From Anaeromyces robustus (Eukaryota; Neocallimastigomycota; Neocallimastigomycetes; Neocallimastigales; Neocallimastigaceae): a stretch of DNA of 64,000 nucleotides. The stretch lies in contig MCFG01000171.1 in NCBI GenBank assembly GCA_002104895.1, positions 43,501-107,500 of the forward strand. Reading direction: 5' to 3'. This document shows, one piece after another, positions 46,785 to 57,765 of this stretch. Position 1 is the stretch's first letter. The number at the start of each line of letters is the position of its first letter. The notes beneath the pieces are model-generated. The model was not told the DNA's origin. It saw nothing but the letters and a program-made list of their open reading frames with translations, and made no database searches. The position numbers were made by a program, and so were the translations under genes.

Positions 46785-47175
46785 AAATAAAATATATATA
46801 GCAATATTAAAAAATGTTTTATATTGAATTTATAATCATTTATTTTAACAAATATTTATATATAGGGTTATGGATGTTGTGAAGGATGTACTACTGTTTA
46901 CACTGATAAAGATGGTGCTTGGGGATATGAAAATGAAAATTGGTGTGGTATTAATTGTGGTTCTTCTTCTACTACTACAACTAAGAAGACTACTACCACT
47001 ACTACTACTAAAAAAACTACAACTACTACTACAAAAGCTCCAACTCCAACTGAAAAATGTAGATGTCAATATGAAGCTTGTGGTCCAGGTATTTGCTGTG
47101 GTGCCGGTATGAGTTGTAAAGAAAAGAATGGGTAAATTTTATAATTAATATTATTATATTTTAACTATTATTATA

Positions 47176-47272
<97 letters not shown>

Positions 47273-47490
47273 GTATAATAATTATCATATAAAATTTTTA
47301 TAATATTTATTTAATATATAATTATTAATTATTAATAATTTATAAATAAAACAAATAGTTACTCTCAATGTGAACCAGATTCAAATGCTGAATTACGTCC
47401 TGCTACTGATTGTGCAGTTGGTCCACACTTTGGTGTAAATATAATATATAAAAACATAAAAATTTTTATATAGTAAATTATTATCAAATG

Positions 47491-47531
<41 letters not shown>

Positions 47532-48816
47532 TTTTTATATAAATTTTATATAGCAATGGTGTAAAGGTTGTCTTGTTACTGATACTCAAGTTGATGGTTC
47601 TTTATGGGGTTGGGAAGACAAGAGTCCATGTGAAATTAAACCATATGAATGTAGTGGTAAGTAAATTTAATTTAATTTAATTTAATTTAATTTAATTTAA
47701 TAAAAATAATATTTATTATTAATCAAATCCAATATTCCAATTTCATTCATTCAATATTATTTAAATTGTACGTATTTATATATAAAATTTAAAAAGAATT
47801 CCTTAACGCCGATTGGACTGATGCTGAACACCACTGGCCAATTGGTGAAGCTAAAGGTACAACCACTAGATACTGGGATTGTTGTAAACCAGTAAGTAGA
47901 AAAGTTTAAAATTAAGATATAATAAAATTATTATTTTATTAATAAACTAATATAATATTATTATATTTAAAAAAATTTTCAATTATTTTATATAATAGTC
48001 CTGTGCCTGGCCAGGTAAATTCGAATACAAAACTAATATTAAATTATGTAATGCCGATAACAGTCCACTTCTTGATAACAACTTAGTAAATATTTTAAAA
48101 AATTTTTTATTTATTAATTATTAAATATAATTATTAAAAAATCTTTATTTCCGATAATAAATATAAAATAATAATAATTAAAAGCCATTCTATTATAAAT
48201 ACTAAATTTTTTTTTTATATATTATTTTTTATAATAATAATAAAATTTTTAATAATCATTTATATATATATAAATAAAATAACATCCATAATTAAAATAA
48301 CATCCATAATAAAAAATAAAGAAATCTGGTTGTGAAGGTGGTCCAACTTACACTTGTGAAGACCAAACACCATGGGCTGTTGATGAAGTTACTGCTTATG
48401 GTTTTGCTGCTGCCAGTATTCCAAATCAAACTGAAGCCGATTGGTGTTGTACTTGTTATGCTTTAACTTTCACTTCCTTCCCAATTAAAGGTAAGCAAAT
48501 GATTGTTCAAGTCACAAACACTGGTGGTGATTTAGGTGAAGGTCACTTTGATATTCAAATTCCAGGTGGTGGTTTCGGTTTATTTAATGGATGTTCACCA
48601 AGATATCCAGAAATTCCAGATGAAGACTGGGGTGACCGTAATGGTGGTGTTACTTCTCGTGAAAACTGTTATAAATTACCAAAGACTATGCAAGAAGGTT
48701 GTCTCTTCAAATTTGACTGGTTCAGAGGAGCTGATAACCCAGATGTTACTTATGTTAAGGTTGATTGTCCAAAGGAATTACTTGAAGTTAGTGGATGTAC
48801 TCGTATGAATCCATGA
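45755..48816 (+). CDS. Cellulosomal GH45 endoglucanase with N-terminal fungal dockerins
   Basis: Predicted 485-aa secreted enzyme cutting beta-1,4-glucan internally, tethered to the fungal cellulosome. Exons: 45755..45820, 46109..46163, 46376..46455, 46573..46707, 46866..47131, 47359..47434, 47554..47656, 47797..47891, 47999..48085, 48322..48816. The signal peptide is residues 1-22. Dockerin/CBM10-type modules follow: a shortened first ([23 protein letters not shown]), a second ([14 protein letters not shown] ... [11 protein letters not shown]) and a third ([14 protein letters not shown] ... [11 protein letters not shown]). Then come a Thr/Lys linker, a Cys-rich segment ([20 protein letters not shown]) and a dockerin-like QWCKGC ... 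[14 protein letters not shown] segment. The GH45 domain runs from about 262 to 485. [14 protein letters not shown] contains the putative catalytic base D288 and [14 protein letters not shown] the acid D398. Introns fall just before GYPCC, GYGCC and QWCKGC, at matching positions of the modules. Confidence 0.95.
47170..47270. repeat. (ATT)n microsatellite in GH45 intron 5
   Basis: ATT units between the linker exon and exon 6. Confidence 0.9.
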
Positions 48817-49339
48817 ACAAAATGAACAAAATAAAAAAAAAAAAAAATATTTTACATTATTTTGTAATTTAAATTAATTTAAATATACTTTTTTTTTTTT
48901 TAAACAATTTATATTATTACATAAAAAAAAAAAATTAAAAATAAAAAAATAAAATAAAATAAAATAAAATAAAATAAAAATAAAGAGAATAAATTTTTAA
49001 AAATAATGTAATATATATATATAAAGAAATAAGAAAAAATATAAATAAATAAATAAGATTTTGAAAAAAATTGAAATAAAAAATAAATAAAGTCAAATAA
49101 AAGTCTATTTATTCATAAAAAAAAAGACTATAACAGTTTCTAAATATCTTATTACAAAACCTAAATATTATTGTTAAGTAAATGTTATGGTTTATTTTTT
49201 GGTTATATTTATATATATTAAATAAAAAAAAATTATTTTTTTTTTTATAATATTTTACAATATTAACCAATCATATTAAAGAACTTTAACTCATAGATTT
49301 TATTTAATTATCATTCATTTTAATAAATTATATAATTAT
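48817..49339. other. 3' flank of the endoglucanase
   Basis: A-rich, with AAAAT runs (48950-48975). No coding signal. Confidence 0.5.
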
Positions 49340-49556
49340 AGTTACTACGGCCAGCTCTTATTAAATTTCTTTGCCTCAAATTAATGAGTAAGGATAATAA
49401 CTTCATTGGGTGATACCAATGACAAAAAAAAAAGTTTAAAAAACTTTTTTTTTTAAAAATATTTAAAATTTTTGAAGGGTTCATAGGCTGACCTAGTTGA
49501 GCGGGATGCTTTATTCTCTTCATAAGGCGACCTGCTCTTTGTTGTTGGTCTCCATA
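49340..49556 (+). ncRNA. Candidate structured RNA of unknown family
   Basis: A GC island in a near-pure A/T setting; about 80 nt at 49475-49553 is close to half G/C. The core folds as GAGCGGG (49499-49505) with CCTGCTC (49531-49537), then a 2x2 internal loop (AT/GA), then GCTTTAT (49508-49514) with ATAAGGC (49522-49528) closing a 7-nt loop TCTCTTC. GACC (49490-49493) and GGTC (49547-49550) can extend it. A second hairpin CATTGG/CCAATG sits at 49404-49421. Two pairs are G-U on the plus strand and would be A-C mismatches on the other strand, favouring plus-strand transcription. It is not recognised as tRNA, U snRNA, SRP or RNase P. A competing reading is a decayed protein fragment on the minus strand (MKRIKHPAQLGQPMNPSK). 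Confidence 0.45.
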
Positions 49557-50077
49557 ATATATTATTAATAATTATTTAATTAAAAATAAAAATTTTAAAA
49601 ATTATAATATATATGTATCTTTTTTTTAAATTTACATAGTATTGAATTTTTTTCATATTAAATAGTCATGTTATGTTATAATTCACATATATTATTAATA
49701 AAAATATATATTTATAGTTGTATAATATATTTTTTATTATTTTTTTTATTATTATTTTTTATTTTTTATTTTATTTTTTTATTTTTTTATTTTTTTATTT
49801 TTATATATGTTTTATCATTGTTATAAAGAATTTATATACTTTTTATAATATATAAAAAGAATAAAAATTAAAAGAAAAGTATTATGTAACATTTTTAATT
49901 TTATACTTTTATATATATATAATTTGGTTATTTTATTTATATATATCTTTTATAATTATTGTCTATAATTTTATTTCACAATTTTTATTCTTTTTTTTTT
50001 TTTTTTATTTTATCTATATGTAATATATTTAATATATATAATATTATATATATATTCTATAATATAACTATTATTAA
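49557..50077. other. AT-rich spacer
   Basis: T-rich tracts; no signal. It is the 3' flank of TYR1. Confidence 0.5.
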
Positions 50078-50353
50078 TTAAATTTTTTTAATATTTTCTG
50101 AAATTTGGGCAATTAAAGATGAACTAGCTTTACTTGCTTCATCTAATCTTTCCTTAAAGAAACTTGAAATTTCTCCAAATAGAGTTTCGTAATGCTCTAT
50201 ATTTTTATTATGAATAATATTTTCCCATATTGAAGCAGATAAACAGTATTCTAAATCATCTGCACGAATTTCTTTATCATATAAAGCTGCTTCAATAGCT
50301 TCATCTAAAAAGTCATTATTTCTGAATAAATACTCTGCAATACCTAATAACAA

Positions 50354-50388
<35 letters not shown>

Positions 50389-51103
50389 TTTTGTTTTTGT
50401 TTTTGTTTTAATTATTATTATTATTGTTATTATTATTTATTATATTTGTTATTATTTGTTATAAATAATTAATATATATATATTTATTAATTTTAAAATA
50501 TTTAAATTATAAATAATAAAAATAATTATAAGAATTATTTACCTAAATATAGGAGTTTCACATATCATATGATCGTATGGATTAATATTTAAAGTATGCC
50601 AACAATCAACCATAGCTAATAAAGATAAATGGGAATTTGGTTTTCTTTGACCTTTTGGAATAATGGATAAAGAAAATTTATCTAATATATCATCTTCTAA
50701 TAATATACGACGATGTTGATGATTACGTTCACTAAATACATGTTCACCAGCCTTTTATTTTATTTTATTTTTATTTTTATTTTATTATATTTTTCCCCCA
50801 ATAGTTTATATTTATAATAATATTAATAAAAATAATAATAAAATAATAATAGAATAACAAAAAAAAAAAAAAAAAAATAGTAATATTTAGATATGTGTAA
50901 AATTTATGACACAAATAATTATTTTTTAATTTAGTATATTTACTTCTTTTATTCTCTTAACAAATTCATCTTTTTTTTCTTGAACCATTAATTTAAATAA
51001 TTCATTGACAGATAATGAGAATTGGTGAACTTGTCTCATTGCACTTGGATTCATCATAGCCAAACCTTTTTATTTTTATTCATTTTTTTGATTATGGATT
51101 AAT

Positions 51104-51197
<94 letters not shown>

Positions 51198-53566
51198 TAT
51201 ATATTATAATATATATTTGTAATTCATTTTAGTAATTAATAAAAAAAAATTAATTATGAAAAAAAAAAAATAAAAATAAAAACAATAATAATATTATTAT
51301 TATTATTTCTGAATTTATATTTATATCAATAAATAAATATTATTATTACCAGCGTAAACGTGCCATTTATTATTAAAAATACGAAGGGTTGTTAATACCT
51401 TGACATTTTCTATACCACCAGCATAATTTGGTGATTCCCACTTAAATTCAATAATAAAATATATATATATTATATTAAGAATCAAGTTTATTTTTTTCTT
51501 TTATTTAATTTTTTTATATTTTCGTTTATTTATGAAATAATCTAATATTAAAGCATACTTACAGGAAATTGTTTTTGTTTCTTCCATGCAGTTCCCATAC
51601 TAGTTTAATTTTTAAATGTATTATAATCATATAGCATTAAGAATATAAAATATATTAAACAATGGTAATAGCAATAATAATAATTAATATAATAATAATA
51701 ATAATAATAGATAAATATATATATATCATTTATTTAATTAAAAAAATATTATTATTATTATTATATATATATATATAATTATTGAATTTATCATGAATTC
51801 AATTTTAAAAATAGCTACCTAAGGAATGCTACATGTGTGACTGCTTGGGTATCGGCTGTTATTTGATCATGTTCTAAATATGATAACATAATTTTTTTAG
51901 ATTCAAGACAATCTAATATCCTATTTACAAGAGCAAAATGTTCATCATTACATCTATGTCTAATTAATACCTAAAAAAAAATATTTAAATGATAATAAAA
52001 TATATTATTATAAATGAAAATAATTTAAAATAATAGGTGATATATATTTATAATATATATATTAATCTATTAATAATAATAATTACCAATGGTTGTCTTT
52101 TAGTCATTACACTAATATATGTATATATGTATGTATGTATGTGTGAAGACAGATATATATATATAAATATATAAATAAACATTAAAAATAAAATATATAT
52201 ATATATATGTATATATTATTCAAATATAATTATTAAATTACGTTGGTCCATGCATAGAGTGACAACTCATAATATCAACATCTGATGGTAAATATTTTTC
52301 AAATGCGCGAATTTCAAATTCTTTGACTGAAGTCTATAATATTTACATATACATTAACAAAAAAAAAAAAAAAAAAAAAAAAACAGTTATATTTCATTTT
52401 AATAAAACTTTATTTTAAAAGGAATAAAAATAAAAATAAAAATAAAAAAAAATTATAATACTTACTTGTCCTCCAACAACTGCATGATATTTAGTTGCTA
52501 TATTTCGCATTTTATAATAAAAAAAATTCATATTATTATTATTGTTATTTTATTATTATTATTATTATATAATTAGTAATATTATTAAATTGGCTGAATA
52601 ATATTTGTATATATATAACTATTATTTAACTAGTTTATTTATATATTTAAAGAAAAAAAATATATTAAAATATTACAAGGTCCATATTCTTTAACAACAG
52701 CATCAATGTTTTTAGCTTCAACAGAATAAAATATAACATCACTTATTCTAGATACTTGGTGACCATCTCTCAAAATATTTAATCCTGAATCTATTTTTAT
52801 ATAAAATAATAATAATAATAATTATATATTAATTAATTTGTTTTATTTTAATTTTAATTATGTTTTTTTTTTTTTTTTTTTTTTTTTGATTTTTATTTTT
52901 ATATTATTTTTTTATTTTTTTCACTTATTAATTTACAATAGAAATTCTGTATTACCTTTAAATTCTTCTTTTAATTCTTCATATTTTGATGGAAGATCAC
53001 ATACATTAATGCTATATTAAAATTTTATATATAAATTTATTAAAAATTTCAAATTTATAGATATCAACATTTTTAATATAAATAAAATAATTATTACCGT
53101 TTCCATCCTGCTTCTAAAAATTTGAAAGCATAAAGTTTTCCCATATCACCTATTATTATTAATTTAGGAATCATACATTTAATTGTTTTTTAAATTTAAT
53201 GAAAAAGAAAAGTTTTTTTTTTGTCGTATAATTGATAAACAATATCATGAATATAATTTTATTAATATTTTATTATTGTTGTTGTTATTATTTAGTTCAT
53301 TTTAATTCATTAATAATATATTTTTAATGGATTGAATGGATTTATGATTATATAAAGATTATATAAATATTATAATAATATTATAATAATTAAAATATAC
53401 AAGAAATATATAATTATATATATATAATATAGAAAAATAAAATACAATTAATTCATATTTTTTTTCAAAACATTTATATAATATTAAATATTATATTAAA
53501 ATATTATTTCTTACCAAAACCAATAATTCCAATTTGGATATTTTCCTTTTCATTAGTTTCTTCCAT
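50078..53566 (-). CDS. TYR1: Prephenate dehydrogenase (tyrosine biosynthesis)
   Basis: Predicted 436-aa NADP-dependent enzyme converting prephenate to 4-hydroxyphenylpyruvate, the committed step to tyrosine. Minus-strand exons: 53566..53515, 53149..53098, 53011..52956, 52790..52677, 52497..52466, 52333..52242, 52111..52087 (25 nt), 51970..51819, 51599..51563, 51440..51350, 51065..50944, 50751..50543, 50354..50078. The N-terminus has the Rossmann motif IGIIGFGDMGKLYA with VCDLPS after the next strand; VVGGQTSVK and MSCHSMHGP carry the catalytic His region seen in yeast Tyr1 (SCHSLHGP). QAVTHVAFLSMGTAW, YAGLAMMNPSAM and GEHVFSERN are typical of the helical C-terminal domain. Length is close to the yeast enzyme (452 aa). 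There is no sign of an ACT domain or of fusion to chorismate mutase. The gene appears intact. Confidence 0.93.
51108..51196. repeat. (AAT)n microsatellite in TYR1 intron
   Basis: ATA units within the intron between exons 10 and 11. Confidence 0.9.
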
Positions 53567-53868
53567 TTTCCTAGTTATTTTTCTTTTATTGTCAATGATA
53601 TATTATTAATTTATCTCATTTAATAAATATAATTAGTTATTTTAAAATGAGTCTTAATATTTACCTTTTAAATTTTAAATATGATATTTAATTAATACTA
53701 AAATAAAGACAATGAAATTTAAATTTTATTATTTTTTTTACTTTTATTGATATCTTTTTTTTTTTAGTCTTGTCAATATATAATATAAAAAAAAATAAAT
53801 AAAACCGAAGAAATTGTTTATTTGTTTCACTAATATTAATGATAATACTAATATTAACAATAATTAAT

Positions 53869-54003
53869 TATTTATTTATTAATATAATTATATATTCACT
53901 TATTATTATATTACATTTATTTATTAATATAATTATATATTCATTTATTATTATATTACATTTATTTATTAATATAATTATATATTCACTTATTATTTTA
54001 TTT
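53869..54003. repeat. Tandem repeat, 45-bp unit, three copies
   Basis: Units of the form ATTTATTTATTAATATAATT followed by ATATATTCACTTATTATTAT. The length is a multiple of three, which is why an open frame crosses it. Confidence 0.8.
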
Positions 54004-54335
54004 CATTTATTTATATTCTTAATATTAATTTATTTATATATTTTAATATATTAAATAGAAACCTAATTTATTATAAGGTTGAATTGTCAACAATAAAATT
54101 ATATAAACAAACAGATATACAAATATCTTAATATTTAATATACTTGTAAATTTTTAATATAAAAAAATTTTTTAATAAAATTTGAAAGAACCATCATAAA
54201 AAATAATACTAAAATAATACTAAAATATGCTTCTATTATTAAATCAGTTTTATTTAATATAATTTAATATATAATGTTCATATATTATAAATATATTTAA
54301 ATCATATTAAATATATAATTGTTATTTTTTTCTTT

Positions 54336-54339
<4 letters not shown>

Positions 54340-54367
<28 letters not shown>

Positions 54368-54400
54368 TATTTATTTATTTATTTATTTATTTATTTATAT

Positions 54401-54443
<43 letters not shown>

Positions 54444-54445
54444 TT
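54340..54445. repeat. (TTTA)n microsatellite
   Basis: TTTA units interrupted twice by TTTATAT. Confidence 0.9.
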
Positions 54446-55005
54446 ATAATAATTATTAATTAATTTATTAATTAATATTACTATCATAATTATACAATGA
54501 CAACTACTATCATTATTACACCTTTATACTTTTTTTTAAATTTTGATAGTTCTAAGTATGTTATTTTTATTAAAATAGTTTTTTATTAAATGGCTTTTTA
54601 TTAAATGGCTTATTCACTTTAAAGCTACAACAATATGTAATTATGCATATAATATTAAAATTATTTAAGTCTATAACTAAATTTTATATTAATATTATTA
54701 AATAATAAAAATAAAAAGACTAAGATTTTTGATAATACATATATTAATAATATTATTTGTTAATTTTTTAAATGCTCTGAATTTTGATTGGCGAAAGGAA
54801 AAACAACATTTAAAAGAATGAAAATGATGATTTTTTTTTTTGTTCTTTCTTCATAATAAAAAATAATAGTAAAATAATATTAAAAAATAAAAAAAATTAG
54901 TTAAATTAAATAAGAAATGATTTAAAAAATATAAATAAAGGTATATAAAAAAAATCATTTCATATATAAAAATTTGAATAAATAATTATCTTTTAAGGAT
55001 ATTAG

Positions 55006-55080
55006 ATGATGATAAATCAGCTCCCTCTTCCGAATTATTTGATGAGGAAAAACGCTGTTCCGGAATCATATTACTTCTGA
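55006..55080 (-). pseudogene. Orphan terminal exon, copy 1
   Basis: On the minus strand, after a good acceptor (TATTTTTCAG), the frame reads RSNMIPEQRFSSSNNSEEG, then ADLSSSNILKR and a stop at about 54986. This looks like a Ser-rich acidic C-terminal tail of a larger protein. No upstream exons are visible. Confidence 0.5.
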
Positions 55081-55230
55081 AAAATATTTTTGAAAGATAA
55101 TTAAATAAATAGAAAAAATATATTTTCAATATAAATTTTATATTGTAATTAATATTTTTTTATTAAAAGATATATATTATATATATATGTGTGAAAATTA
55201 TAAATAAATAAATAAATAAATAATGATATA

Positions 55231-55305
55231 ATGATGATAAATCAGCTCCCTCTTCCGAATTATTTGATGAGGAAAAACGCTGTTCCGGAATCATATTACT
55301 TCTGA
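55231..55305 (-). pseudogene. Orphan terminal exon, copy 2 (identical 75 bp)
   Basis: Identical over 75 bp to 55006..55080, including the AG acceptor dinucleotide. The duplication ends just before the original stop, so this copy runs on into AT sequence (ADLSSLYHYLF). Copies are 225 bp apart in direct orientation. Confidence 0.55.
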
Positions 55306-57765
55306 TATATATCATATTTATTTATTTTAAACTTAATATGTTTTTTATATATATTATGAATGCTTGATCTATAAATAATTATTTAACTGTATTTTCTTTA
55401 GTATTATTAGAAAATTAATCAAAAATTTAATAATAAATTTTTGATTAAATTTTTTTTTTATATTTTGTTCTATTTGGTATTATATGATATAAAATAATAT
55501 TTATTTATTTGTGTGTTTTATTAATAAATTATAGTTTTTTTTCAATTATTTTTATATAAAAAAATTACTTATTGAAATATGATCATATACTTTTGACTGT
55601 ATAATACTACCTAATTATAAAAGAACAATATAACAATAATATCAATGATAATTATAATTATGTATATTTTATTAACAATATTATTATTCTAAAATAATAA
55701 TAATAGTAATTATTATTATTATTATTATTATAATAGTTATTTTTATTGTTATCTATTATTGATTTATATTATTATTATAATTATTATTATTATTATTAAT
55801 TATTATTATTATATTAAACATTATTGTTAATAATTATATTTTTTTGTCACGGTCACTATTAAACAAAACATTTTGTAATAATTATAATTTTTTGTCATTA
55901 TTTCAAACATTTTGTTAATAATTATTGTCATTATTAAACATTATTATTGTTACTAATTAAATATTTTTTGTCATTTTATTATTAAAAAAATTTGTCGTTA
56001 TTTAATACTTTATAAAACATAACATATCATAAAAAATCTGTTATTATTTATACAATACGTAATTAATTGTTAATATAAAATAAACATGTTTTAAATTGTT
56101 TCATTATTATTAAAGTTTATTTATTTATTTATTTTTATTGATTAATAAGTAATAAATATATTTAAAATATGATAATATTTAACGATAATCATGATATTTT
56201 AATCAAAATTTGATTTTATGGTAGTTTCTGTAAAAAATCACATTATTTTGCTTTAATTATTTATTTTATATAAATTTAACAATATTTATAGATACATTAA
56301 TAAAAAAAAATTTTTTTTGTTATTAAAAATCATATTTTTAATTGAATTTTTGTAATAAAACCATAAATAGTTAATAGAAACAGATATTAAATCAATCTTC
56401 TGGATATTAAAAATTTCCTAATTCATATTAAGAAAAAAAAAGAAAATAAACATTTTAACTAATTATCCATATAAAATTAATATTAATGATTAAAATATTG
56501 GTGAATAATAAATATAATTCTTTTATAGTTATTTATTAACAGCTTTTTTAGTACATACTAATAAATCTTATCTTTTTATTAAAATATAATAAAAAAAAAA
56601 TGTATTATGAAATGATTGAAAAAATGTTTCATTTATAAAAATTGAGAAATAATACATAATAATAATAATAATAATAATAATACTATAAATACTTAAATAT
56701 TATAAAATTTTAAAAATATTTTATGATATTTAGTATTATTATGATATAATATAATATAAAATAATATATAATTGTAATTGTAATAATAATTTAATATCTA
56801 TTTAAATTAATTAATTTTTATAAAATTTTTAATAAATTATTATGTATTAAAAAAAAAATTTTTTTTAATATTTTAAAAAAAATTAATTTTGTACTACTTC
56901 ATAATATTATGATATAACAAATAAAGTTATGTCTCTTAAGAGTCATATCACAAACAATGTAAACTAAATATAAAAAAAAAATAAAAAAAATAAAAAAACA
57001 GAATCATAAAATTCTTAATAAAGTAAAAATTAAAAATGAGTATATATTAAAATGAAGCAAAAATGAAATGAAATAAATATAAATAAAAATATATAACAAA
57101 AAAAAAAATAAAAAAAAAAATATAAAAATATATAAATATAAAAATAATAAAAAATAATAAAAAATAATAAAATAAAATAAAATAAAATAAAATATAATAT
57201 AATAAAAAAAATAAAAATAAAAAAAAAATAAAAAAGAATTTAAATAAAATAAAATAAAATTACATATAATGGATTAATAATTTCAATATATTTTAAATTT
57301 GATTTAATATATATATCTTCATATAAATTAAGAATTTAATTATATAATATTTGAATTCATTTATATGAAATATCTTTTTTTGTTTGAAATTATAAACAGA
57401 AAGAAACTAAAAATTTATCATAAGAACTTATAAAATTTCTTTTTTTTTTTCATTTTCTTTTTTCTTTTTTTAGGAAATTAAAGAAAAACAATAAAATCTC
57501 TAAAATTAATAATATTAATTGATAAATAAAGGTTTTCAATAATTTTATTAATTCTATTTAAATAGATAATTTATATATTTTAAAATAATTTAAACAAAAT
57601 TTAAATTATGTTATTAAATATATATATATATAAAATAAATTTCATAATATTACTATTATAACAAAAAAAAGTTTTTTAAAAAGTAATATATAACTAAGAA
57701 AAAAAAATTGTAAAAGTATATAATATTAATAAAAAAAAACAGTATCAAGAAAGATAAGAATAAAA
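55306..57765. other. Intergenic AT desert upstream of the subtilisin gene
   Basis: A/T only, with repeated ATTTTTTGTCATTATT-like phrases at 55840-56000 and AAAAT arrays at 57100-57260. No coding signal was recognised. Confidence 0.5.

Larger units (their letters stand above)
53567..55005. other. AT desert upstream of TYR1
   Basis: Contains the 45-bp tandem repeat at 53869-54003 and the TTTA array at 54340-54445. No coding signal except repeat translations. Confidence 0.5.

Noticed and set aside
49489-49553. tRNA-like reading (TAGTTGAGCGG resembles an A box, CAT in a possible loop)
   Set aside because: No acceptor stem, no B box at the right distance and no cloverleaf; the two-tier hairpin fits better.
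53839-54054. 71-codon hydrophobic frame
   Set aside because: Product of the 45-bp tandem repeat, whose length is a multiple of three.
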